This document shows, in pieces, positions 50,335-57,799 of a DNA stretch of 64,000 bases. Each line of letters opens with the position of its first letter. The stretch's first letter is position 1. A program made the position numbers and the translations under genes. The notes below the pieces were generated by a model that was given only the letters and a program-made list of their open reading frames with translations, was not told where the DNA came from and made no database searches. This stretch comes from Gammaproteobacteria bacterium. GTDB lineage: Bacteria; Pseudomonadota; Gammaproteobacteria; UBA6429; Thiohalophilaceae. The stretch spans positions 1-64,000 of the forward strand of contig JAFLJQ010000267.1 of NCBI GenBank assembly GCA_022712915.1, read 5' to 3'.

Positions 50335-50814
50335 ATGGCCAACAAAAAAGATAAAAAGGGCAAGCCTTCCAGCACCATTGCTCTGAACAAAAAATCCCGT
50401 CACGATTATAGTCTCGAAGACCGTTTCGAGGCCGGGTTGGTGTTGGAAGGTTGGGAAGTCAAAAGCATGCGCGCCGGTCATGCACAGATTCGCGACAGCT
50501 ATGTCATAACCAAAAACAGCGAGGCATGGCTCGTCGCGGCACAAATCACCCCGCTACAAACCGCCTCAACCCATATTAACCCGGATCCGCTACGCAGTCG
50601 CAAACTACTGTTGCACCGTCATGAGCTAAATCGACTGATCGGTGCCGTTGAACGCAAGGGCTACACCCTGATTCCCACCGCCATGTACTGGCACAAGGGC
50701 CGGGCCAAACTGGAAATTGCCCTGGCTAAAGGCAAACAGGCACATGACAAAAGAGCCAGCAGCAAGGAACGAGATTGGCAACGCGATAAACAACGCATTA
50801 TGAAAAAAAACTGA
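50335..50814 (+). CDS. smpB: SsrA-binding protein SmpB
   Basis: Binds tmRNA and delivers it to stalled ribosomes. 159 residues from the ATG at 50335 ([21 protein letters not shown]). Conserved stretches: [48 protein letters not shown], and the basic tail [22 protein letters not shown], given here only by key parts. It sits 92 bases upstream of ssrA, the common pairing. A longer frame from 50176 has no support. Confidence 0.97.
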   Translation: MANKKDKKGKPSSTIALNKKSRHDYSLEDRFEAGLVLEGWEVKSMRAGHAQIRDSYVITKNSEAWLVAAQITPLQTASTHINPDPLRSRKLLLHRHELNRLIGAVERKGYTLIPTAMYWHKGRAKLEIALAKGKQAHDKRASSKERDWQRDKQRIMKKN

Positions 50815-50906
50815 TCTTTTCATCAAGATTGTTTGATATCAACCTGACATATGCCTATATCTATAGGCAGCTTTCCGATAAACTCATCATTGAAAAGCAA
50901 TACTTT

Positions 50907-51267
50907 GGGGGCGACCTGGCTTCGACGCGGGTTACAAAACCGGAGGTGCATGCCGAGGTGCAGAGGACCTCGTAAATCCATCTGCAAAAAATATAGTTGC
51001 CAACGACGACAACTACGCTTTAGCTGCTTAATAACCAGCGTAAAGCCTTCGGCCTGAGGTGTGCTTGTACGCGCAGATAACCGGAGTCATCCCATACAAG
51101 ATCGCGCGGAAACACGTCCGGGGTGGAAGCGCTAAAACCTAACGGAATCGTTGTCGGTGATCCTCGCCTGTTGGGCAACCGCCAATTAAATTAAAAAACG
51201 GGATAAGCATGTAGAGCCAAAGGCAGAGGACTGGCGGACGCGGGTTCGATTCCCGCCGCCTCCACCA
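50907..51267 (+). ncRNA. ssrA: tmRNA
   Basis: Transfer-messenger RNA of 361 bases. The 5' end GGGGGCGACC pairs with the 3' CGCCTCC before the encoded ACCA, and the T arm GCGGGTTCGATTCCCGC is intact. The internal frame at 50999-51031 encodes ANDDNYALAA followed by tandem TAA stops (resume codon GCC), a variant of the ANDENYALAA tag. Pseudoknot regions are plausible but were not folded. smpB is immediately upstream. Confidence 0.97.
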
Positions 51268-51293
51268 ATTCAATGTTTCATAACATCTCATAA

Positions 51294-51337
51294 TGACCCG
51301 CTAGGCCTTACATAGTAACGGTTTAGCGGGTTTTTTA
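51294..51337 (+). terminator. Intrinsic terminator of tmRNA
   Basis: ACCCGCTA...TAGCGGGT stem with a loop of about 20 bases, followed by TTTTTTATT. It lies 27 bases after the tmRNA 3' end. Confidence 0.8.
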
Positions 51338-51757
51338 TTGCCTATAACACTCTAAGAAGACCTAAGAAATCCCTCTATTTTAGTTGCACCATGTTGCTAC
51401 GACTAAAAGCGGTACTGCTAAGATGGCACGGACAACCAAACCACTACAAACTCTTCATATCTATTCTGATAAACATATAAAAAATTGATGAATTCCCATT
51501 TAAAAAAAACCGTAAAGACTACAGAATGACCTCAAGCTCCAAAACACGAGGTGATCTGGCGAATGAGTACTTTGTTGTTTCTGACATGGCTCTTCCTCTG
51601 CTCGGGTAAGAGCATTCAAAATGCTATGTCACTAATAATTTAAATATCAAGAACCTTGTCTAAACAGCCTTCAAGATAAATCACCAATTGATATAATATT
51701 CGGCTCCAATTACAGATATTAGATCCAACAATTCCAAATAAAACATAAATTCCAGGC
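51338..51757. other. Noncoding region after ssrA with a possible integrase relic
   Basis: About 420 bases without a gene. At 51423 an ATG opens MARTTKPLQTLHIYSDKHIKN and a stop. The first eight residues equal the typical start of P4-type integrases, which often insert at ssrA. The rest shows nothing recognisable and is AT-rich. Confidence 0.5.
51423..51488 (+). pseudogene. Possible N-terminal scrap of an ssrA-specific integrase
   Basis: MARTTKPL is a frequent first octapeptide of island integrases of the DUF4102 type. The frame then loses similarity and stops after 21 codons. The site, about 155 bases after the tmRNA 3' end and in outward orientation, is where such an integrase would start. 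Eight matching residues is limited evidence. Confidence 0.4.
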
Positions 51758-51781
51758 AAAAAAAAGCGACGTCCCGTCGCT
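51758..51781 (-). terminator. Intrinsic terminator of the Csr-type RNA
   Basis: AGCGAC and GTCGCT form a perfect six-bp stem closing a GGGAC loop, followed by TTTTTTT on the minus strand. The loop itself displays a GGA, so terminator and CsrA site coincide. Confidence 0.85.
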
Positions 51782-51984
51782 CTTATAAGATCCCTTCAGG
51801 CTGTCCAGCCCGTTTTTATAATGACCATGTTACTTCAAGTTGAACTTTCATCCCGGCTTCCTGCCGCTACTTAAGTTTCCATGGTGACCATCCATGACAG
51901 GCGCTCCTGCCTGAGTCACGATTCCCTGTGATGTATCCGGTTTATATATCCACCGCGCATATCCATACAGAACACTGGTGAATA
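51758..51984 (-). ncRNA. CsrB/RsmZ-like small RNA (CsrA antagonist)
   Basis: The minus strand carries about 12 GGA triplets in about 210 bases, many in the loops of short perfect stems: CAGGC-AGGAGC-GCCTG, CGGC-AGGAA-GCCG, GGCT-GGAC-AGCC, TCAC-AGGGAATC-GTGA and AGCGAC-GGGAC-GTCGCT. The last is followed by seven T and forms the terminator. Repeated loop-exposed GGA with an intrinsic terminator is the architecture of CsrB, CsrC and RsmX/Y/Z RNAs, which sequester CsrA/RsmA. No reading frame is present. The 5' end is inferred from the promoter below; I did not find a clear GacA/UvrY box. Confidence 0.78.
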
Positions 51985-51990
51985 ACTCAT

Positions 51991-52018
51991 AGTCTAGCCA
52001 TGCCCATAAAAAAATCAA
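51991..52018 (-). promoter_or_regulatory. Possible promoter of the Csr-type RNA
   Basis: On the minus strand TTGATT (52013-52018), 16 bases, TAGACT (51991-51996). The predicted start near 51984 precedes the first GGA motif by about 20 bases. The match to consensus is moderate. Confidence 0.4.
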
Positions 52019-52127
52019 TGCTTATATAAAATATATTTGCTTGACTTGGCACGAAATATGACCAAAATCACATTTTTGGGTGGTTTCTTTGTCGTAGAGG
52101 TGCCATTTCAAAGACTTTCCTGATGTG

Positions 52128-52156
52128 TTTACCCAAGTAGTAGAAGTCCTTATGCT
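52128..52156 (+). promoter_or_regulatory. Possible promoter of the AddA-like gene, suggesting a leaderless mRNA
   Basis: TTTACC (52128-52133), a 17-base spacer and TATGCT (52151-52156) resemble a sigma70 promoter. The -10 box ends only six bases before the ATG at 52163, so transcription would begin at or next to the start codon. No Shine-Dalgarno sequence at proper spacing is seen. Confidence 0.35.
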
Positions 52157-52162
52157 AGGCAC

Positions 52163-55100
52163 ATGCAGCCAACCCAAATCAAAATCGAAAATGCCACTGT
52201 TCATGCCTCAGCAGGCAGTGGTAAAACATATTTACTGGTCAGTCGCATTATCCAGTTATTATTAAATGGTACCGAGCCTGGCACCATCCTGGCAATCACG
52301 TTTACCCGCAAGGCCGCGGCAGAAATGCAGCAACGATTGTTGCAACGCTTGTTTGAACTGGCTGCGACCAGTGATGCACAGCTACACACACACCTTGAGC
52401 GATTAGGTGCCTGCTGTGAGGCCGGCACTCTGCAACTGGCACGCAAGCTTTATGAGCAACTGCTGATAACAGAGCATCCTGTGACAACGACAACATTTCA
52501 TGCCTTTTGTCAGGATCTATTACGCCGCTTTCCACTGGAAGCCAATGTGCCTGCGGGTTTTGAGCTGCTTGAGCATACCAGCAGCTCACAGGATGAGGCC
52601 TGGGAGGCACTAATGACCGAGGCAGCAGAGACAATAGATGGTTGTTTAGCTCAAGCACTCGATCAATTATTTCAAAAACTCACGCTCAATAATGCCCGTC
52701 AGGCCCTGATGAGCTTTGTCCAACAACGCAGTGATTGGTGGGCCTGGACTGAACAACAAACAGATGCATTGGCCTTTGCCGGTCAGCGGCTGGCGACACA
52801 ATTAAATGTTGAACCTGATAGCGATCCCTTACAGGCATTTTTTGACGAGCAGAAAAATATATCAAACTGCCAACAGTATCTTGCCTATGTTTTAAAACGT
52901 GATAACAAAACCCACCAGAAGCTGGCCATACAGTTGGAAAATGGACTTGATGAACAGCTAGAACTCACCACTCGGTATCAAACTATCCGTGAAACCTTTC
53001 TGACCCTAAAAGGCGAACCACGCAAGCTCAAACCCAGTAAGGAAATGCAAAAGATCTACGGTGAGCAGGGCAGCAATGATTTTATCGAGCTTCATAGCGT
53101 GTGTGCGACCAGCATTCAGGCCACGGATGATCAACTGGCCGCACAGTATACCTGGCAGATCACCACAGCCTGGTATTTGGCCGGCCATCACCTGTTGCAA
53201 CACTATCAGCGGATCAAGCTGGAGCAGCGCCTGTTGGACTTCACGGATCTGGAATGGAAGAGTTACCAACTACTGACCCAAAGTGACAATGCCAGTTGGG
53301 TGCAATACAAGCTCGATAACCGCATCAAACATTTATTGATTGATGAATTTCAAGATACCAACCCAACTCAATGGCAACTGGTTCTACCCTTACTGGAAGA
53401 ATTCGCCAGCAAACAGCAAGAAGATGCCAGTAGTGTCTTTTTGGTGGGTGATGCCAAGCAATCGATCTATCGCTTTCGTCGTGCCGAACCGCGCCTGTTC
53501 AAAACTGCCAGTGACTGGTTGCAGTCCAATATGCAATCTAACAAATTACCATTAAATAAATCCTGGCGTTCCTCCCTGGCCATTATGGATTTTGTTAACC
53601 GGCTATTTGGTAGCGGTATACTCAACCAACAGCTCACGGATTTTATCCCTCATGAGACCGAGCATCGGACATTATGGGGACAAGTCAGATTGTTGCCACT
53701 AATCAAAGCTGAAGAAAGAGATGAAATCATTCATGCCGAGCTACGCAATCCAATCACAACCCCTCTCAATGCCGATGAGGACAAGGATCAACTAACCGAA
53801 GGCCAGCAGGTTGCCGATACAATACACCGACTGATTGAACAACAAACCCAGCTTGGGCAAGAAAAAAACGCCCACACAATTCATTATCGCGACATACTCA
53901 TTCTGCTGCGCTCCCGTACCCATGTTAGAGAATTCGAACAGGCCTTACGGCATAAAGCTATTCCCTATCTGGGTGCAGAACGCGGCACCCTACTTGAAGC
54001 TGTGGAAGTCATTGATATGGTCAAGCTATTGCAATGGCTACTATCACCCTACGATAACCATGCCCTGGCCAGTATCTTGCGCTCCCCCTTATTCGAAGCA
54101 AACAATGATGAGCTGCTTTTACTGGCAAATACTGGTAAGGGCCCCTGGCAAGATCGGCTCACCCATGTTACCGATGAATTGCCAATAGGCTCACCGCTAA
54201 TTCGTGCCCACAAGCTACTTGGCCGCTGGCAACAAATGGCGGGGCATATCCCGGTGCATGATTTGTTGGATCGCATCTATAGCGAAGCCAATGTATTGGC
54301 CCGCTATACGGCGACTTTTCCTGCCAACCTCAAATCCAGAGTCAGCTCAAACCTGATCCGCTTTCTGGAACTGGCTCTGGAAATTGATAGCGGCCGCTAT
54401 CCCAGTCTGACACGCTTTATTAAGTGGCTGGAAGACTTGCGCCAAAAATCAAACGAAGCCCCCAATGAAGCACCCAGTCAGGGCCAACAAGATCGTGTAC
54501 GACTGCTCACTATCCATGAAGCCAAAGGACTTGAGGCTGCCGTGGTATTTCTAGTAGATAGCGCCCGACCCTTGCAACGTAAAACAGCTTATGAGGCACT
54601 AGTAGACTGGGCCGACTCACAAAATCGTCCCGAAACCTTTTTGCTCACAGGTAAAAAAGACACGTTAGATCCATACAGCCGACAAAAACAGCAACACCTA
54701 TTTACACTGGAAGATCGAGAAGAATCTAACTTACTTTATGTTGCTGTGACACGTGCAAAGCAATTATTGTATATCAGCGGCACAGAAGCTTCGCGCAAGG
54801 CCAGCCGTTCCTGGTATGACACCATCAGTCGGCAATATGAGCTTGAGCCAGAACAAATTATTGAAGAACAATGTCTACAAAAATCCGGGAACATTCCCTG
54901 TGTTGTCTTACCGCAAAATAAGGTCAAGCAAACCACTATTAATATCGATCCACATTTAAGTGCAGCCATCAAGCTCACAAGCCCGTTCAAAGAAATCGCC
55001 CCAAGTCATACGGTTAATGTCCAAGAGGCAAACAACACACTCGATGAGGAAGGATGTCTGCGGGGACTGCTTATACATGCCATGTTGGAGAACATGACAC

Positions 55101-55519
55101 AAGACAAAGAACCGTCCCCGTCCCGGCTAGCACAACAATTTGGTCTTGAGGAACATGCTACGCAATTTCAAAGCTGTCTAGCAGAAACTAGACATCTACT
55201 TCAACAACCGCAATTACAATTGCTGTTTGATAAGCAAAACTATGATGCAGCTTACAATGAGGTGCCGATTAGTTATGAGCTAGGTAATTGCATGGTATAT
55301 GGAATCATTGACCGACTGGTGATAACGGACGAACAAGTCTTACTAATTGATTACAAAACACACCGTTTAGAAGCAGAACATTTTCATAAATTGGTCGAGG
55401 CCTATAAACCTCAACTCAATTTATATGTAGAAGGGATCAAAAAAGTATGGCCAAAGTATGCTATTAAACCCTATCTGCTATTCACACACTCAGCCACACT
55501 TTTGCCGGTAGCCTTATAA
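52163..55519 (+). CDS. addA: AddA-like UvrD-family helicase-nuclease
   Basis: Superfamily 1 helicase of 1118 residues with a C-terminal nuclease domain, as in AddA/RecB-type double-strand-break repair enzymes. Walker A is HASAGSGKTYLL (about 14-25), then AITFTRKAAAEMQQRL, TTFHAFCQDLLRRFP, DEXX box LLIDEFQDTNPTQW, VGDAKQSIYRFRRAEP, HEAKGLEAAVVFLVD and VAVTRAKQLLYISG. Near the end, LLIDYKTHRLEAEHF with a preceding HAMLE gives the PD-(D/E)XK nuclease site. No addB partner is adjacent: upstream lie the tmRNA and a small RNA. Similarity to RecB cannot be excluded without alignment. Confidence 0.85.
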   Translation: MQPTQIKIENATVHASAGSGKTYLLVSRIIQLLLNGTEPGTILAITFTRKAAAEMQQRLLQRLFELAATSDAQLHTHLERLGACCEAGTLQLARKLYEQLLITEHPVTTTTFHAFCQDLLRRFPLEANVPAGFELLEHTSSSQDEAWEALMTEAAETIDGCLAQALDQLFQKLTLNNARQALMSFVQQRSDWWAWTEQQTDALAFAGQRLATQLNVEPDSDPLQAFFDEQKNISNCQQYLAYVLKRDNKTHQKLAIQLENGLDEQLELTTRYQTIRETFLTLKGEPRKLKPSKEMQKIYGEQGSNDFIELHSVCATSIQATDDQLAAQYTWQITTAWYLAGHHLLQHYQRIKLEQRLLDFTDLEWKSYQLLTQSDNASWVQYKLDNRIKHLLIDEFQDTNPTQWQLVLPLLEEFASKQQEDASSVFLVGDAKQSIYRFRRAEPRLFKTASDWLQSNMQSNKLPLNKSWRSSLAIMDFVNRLFGSGILNQQLTDFIPHETEHRTLWGQVRLLPLIKAEERDEIIHAELRNPITTPLNADEDKDQLTEGQQVADTIHRLIEQQTQLGQEKNAHTIHYRDILILLRSRTHVREFEQALRHKAIPYLGAERGTLLEAVEVIDMVKLLQWLLSPYDNHALASILRSPLFEANNDELLLLANTGKGPWQDRLTHVTDELPIGSPLIRAHKLLGRWQQMAGHIPVHDLLDRIYSEANVLARYTATFPANLKSRVSSNLIRFLELALEIDSGRYPSLTRFIKWLEDLRQKSNEAPNEAPSQGQQDRVRLLTIHEAKGLEAAVVFLVDSARPLQRKTAYEALVDWADSQNRPETFLLTGKKDTLDPYSRQKQQHLFTLEDREESNLLYVAVTRAKQLLYISGTEASRKASRSWYDTISRQYELEPEQIIEEQCLQKSGNIPCVVLPQNKVKQTTINIDPHLSAAIKLTSPFKEIAPSHTVNVQEANNTLDEEGCLRGLLIHAMLENMTQDKEPSPSRLAQQFGLEEHATQFQSCLAETRHLLQQPQLQLLFDKQNYDAAYNEVPISYELGNCMVYGIIDRLVITDEQVLLIDYKTHRLEAEHFHKLVEAYKPQLNLYVEGIKKVWPKYAIKPYLLFTHSATLLPVAL

Positions 55520-55565
55520 CTGTTCTTTAAGAATTTGAATATTATAAAGGAGCCCTAATTAATTC

Positions 55566-56303
55566 TTACTTAGGCTTATTTTGTTCTTCCAGCATCTTAA
55601 ACAAACGATCCGCTGGCACATACCCCGGTACCATATGGCCACTCTCCAGAACTATATTCGGCGTACCCTGAACACCGATCTGCCCACCCATAGAGTAATG
55701 AGCAAGCACTGGATTCTTGCAATCCTTATCAGGCACAGGCTGACCATTCTTGGCCTTGGTCATCGCCGCCTTGCGATCATCAGCACACCAGACAGATATT
55801 GTTTTTTTAAATGAATCTGAGCCTACTCCAGCACGCGGGAAAGCTGCATAACGCACCTTGATACCCAGGTCGGTATATTTTTCCATCTCATTGTGCAATT
55901 TACGACAGTATCCACAATCGATATCGGTAAACACGGTCACCGTATGTTTCACTTTCTTGGGTCCAAAAACGATCATGGATTCTTCACCCAACATCTCAAC
56001 GGCCTGTGCCCGCACCTTATCACGTTGCGGCATGGTCAGATTCTGCCCCGTCTCGATATTAATTATATTGCCACTTACCACATATTTTGCATCCTGACTG
56101 ATATAGAATATCTGCGGTGGTGCAATGACCTCATAAAGACTGTCAATGGGCGTCTTGTTGATCTCGGTAACTGTCAAATCCGGCATTTGTTTAGCGAACA
56201 TAGCCTTAATTTTCTCGCCATCTTCTTTTATTCCTGCCTGTACCGAATTCATTGATACAAACATCATTAATATGGCCATATAGGCTAAAAACTGTTTAAA
56301 CAT
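55566..56303 (-). CDS. dsbC: Thiol:disulfide interchange protein DsbC
   Basis: Periplasmic disulfide isomerase of 245 residues. A signal peptide (MFKQFLAYMAILMMFVSMNSVQAG) ends near residue 24. The N-terminal dimerisation domain is followed by the thioredoxin fold with active site FTDIDCGYCRKLHNE (CGYC), and the later cysteine pair CADDRKA...DCKNP plus the cis-Pro loop GVQGTPNIV. It follows xerD by 99 bases, the xerD-dsbC order of gammaproteobacteria. Confidence 0.95.
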   Translation of the reverse strand: MFKQFLAYMAILMMFVSMNSVQAGIKEDGEKIKAMFAKQMPDLTVTEINKTPIDSLYEVIAPPQIFYISQDAKYVVSGNIINIETGQNLTMPQRDKVRAQAVEMLGEESMIVFGPKKVKHTVTVFTDIDCGYCRKLHNEMEKYTDLGIKVRYAAFPRAGVGSDSFKKTISVWCADDRKAAMTKAKNGQPVPDKDCKNPVLAHYSMGGQIGVQGTPNIVLESGHMVPGYVPADRLFKMLEEQNKPK

Positions 56304-56402
56304 TATGTCACCTTGTTTGTTGATTGCCCGGGTATTTTACCGAATAGCATGGAATTGTACACACGTAATATGACACAAAAAATGGATAATAATTCCCTAA
56401 AA

Positions 56403-57302
56403 TTAACCTCGGGGATGGTGACTGGCATGCAACTCCTTGAGACGAGCTCTAGCGACATGGGTGTAAATCTGGGTAGTCGAGAGATCGCTGTGCCCGAGTA
56501 ACATCTGAACCACACGCAGATCCGCGCCATGATTTAACAAATGGGTCGCAAAAGCATGGCGCAAAGTATGCGGCGAAAGTGATTTGTCGATAGCCGCCAG
56601 CTGCGCATAACGCTTGATGGCATACCAAAATGTCTGCCGGGTCATCACCCGTTTACGGTTGCTGGGAAATAATACATCGGATTGCTGGCCAGACATCAAT
56701 TCATTGCGACTCTCGGTCAAATAGGTTTCCAACCACGCAATCGCCTCTTCTCCCAGAGGTACCAGCCGATCCTTATTACCCTTGCCCGTAACACGGATAA
56801 CACCCTGTCGCAAATTGACCTGAGTAAGCTTTAGACCAATCAGCTCGGAGACACGTAAACCCGTGGCATACAATACCTCCAGCATAGCTCGATCACGCAA
56901 CCCCAGAGCTGTCTCAACATTGGGTGCCTGCAATAAGGCCTCGACATCTGCCTCACTCAAGCTTTTGGGCAGGGCACGCCCAAGCTTAGGGGCTTCGATC
57001 AATGCACTTGGATCTTGGTGGATTTTTTTTTCACGTAACTGGTAACCATAAAAACGTCGTATACAGGATAAAAATCGGGCGGTACTACGCGGACTGCGCC
57101 GTTGTTGTAAACGATATGTTAAATAGGCAAGCACATCAGCCTTGTCGACCTTAATGAGATCTTTACTTTTACTAGAGGCTAGCCAGTTAGAAAAACTGGA
57201 TAAATCATTACGATAGGCGGCAAGGGTATTTTCACTCAACCCCCTTTCCATCCAGATAGAATCAAGAAAGGTGTTGATAATCGTCTCGGCATGATTCTGC
57301 AT
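56403..57302 (-). CDS. xerD: Site-specific tyrosine recombinase XerD
   Basis: Chromosome dimer resolution recombinase, 299 residues. The N-terminal SAM-like domain starts FLDSIWMERGLSENTLAAYRNDL. Catalytic residues are visible: Arg in LYATGLRVSELIGLK, Lys in VTGKGNKDRLVPLG, His-x-x-Arg in LSPHTLRHAFATHLL, His in MLLGHSDLSTTQ and nucleophile Tyr in QIYTHVA. As it stands next to dsbC it is XerD rather than XerC. Confidence 0.95.
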   Translation of the reverse strand: MQNHAETIINTFLDSIWMERGLSENTLAAYRNDLSSFSNWLASSKSKDLIKVDKADVLAYLTYRLQQRRSPRSTARFLSCIRRFYGYQLREKKIHQDPSALIEAPKLGRALPKSLSEADVEALLQAPNVETALGLRDRAMLEVLYATGLRVSELIGLKLTQVNLRQGVIRVTGKGNKDRLVPLGEEAIAWLETYLTESRNELMSGQQSDVLFPSNRKRVMTRQTFWYAIKRYAQLAAIDKSLSPHTLRHAFATHLLNHGADLRVVQMLLGHSDLSTTQIYTHVARARLKELHASHHPRG

Positions 57303-57309
57303 AACGATC

Positions 57310-57780
57310 TCAGTCGAAACTTACACCTTCGTGCTTTAATAACCAACGTTTAATATCAAGCCGTTCACCACTGGTCTGCCCATCATAACCACCCAATCCT
57401 TGTTTAGCGAGTACCCGATGACAGGGAATAATAATAGGTACAGGATTGGCTCGACAGGCATTGCCAATGGCACGCGGACTACTATTTAACTGTTTTGCCA
57501 ACTGACCATAAGTGGATGTTTTACCGACAGGTATTTTGCTCAAAGCGCGCCAGACACGCTGCTGAAATGCTGTACCGTGTAACTCAAGCGGTACAGAGAA
57601 ATGAAACTGCTTATCGTCAAAATAGGCATTTAGCTCTGAACGTAGCTGCTTGAGTAGTGGATTATTTTTCGTATCATGTTGTTGATCATCATGGCCAATA
57701 TTGATGGCGCACAATTTGTCATCTTTGATCATAACAGAGACTTTTCCCAACGGAGTATCAAATGCTTCCACAGTATTCAT
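57310..57780 (-). CDS. ogt: Methylated-DNA--protein-cysteine methyltransferase
   Basis: Suicide repair protein removing O6-alkyl groups from guanine. Start set at the ATG at 57780 (MNTVEAFDTPLGKVSV) with GGAG upstream, giving 156 residues. The active site NPVPIIIPCHRVLAKQG (Cys120) and the helix-turn-helix with TSTYGQLAKQLNSSPRAIGNACRAN, seen as residues about 88-112, are intact. Lies just downstream of the repeat-protein gene (20 bases) and before xerD (8 bases). Ogt and Ada-C domain types cannot be separated here. Confidence 0.93.
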   Translation of the reverse strand: MNTVEAFDTPLGKVSVMIKDDKLCAINIGHDDQQHDTKNNPLLKQLRSELNAYFDDKQFHFSVPLELHGTAFQQRVWRALSKIPVGKTSTYGQLAKQLNSSPRAIGNACRANPVPIIIPCHRVLAKQGLGGYDGQTSGERLDIKRWLLKHEGVSFD

Positions 57781-57799
57781 GATGAGAGTCTCCGGTTTA

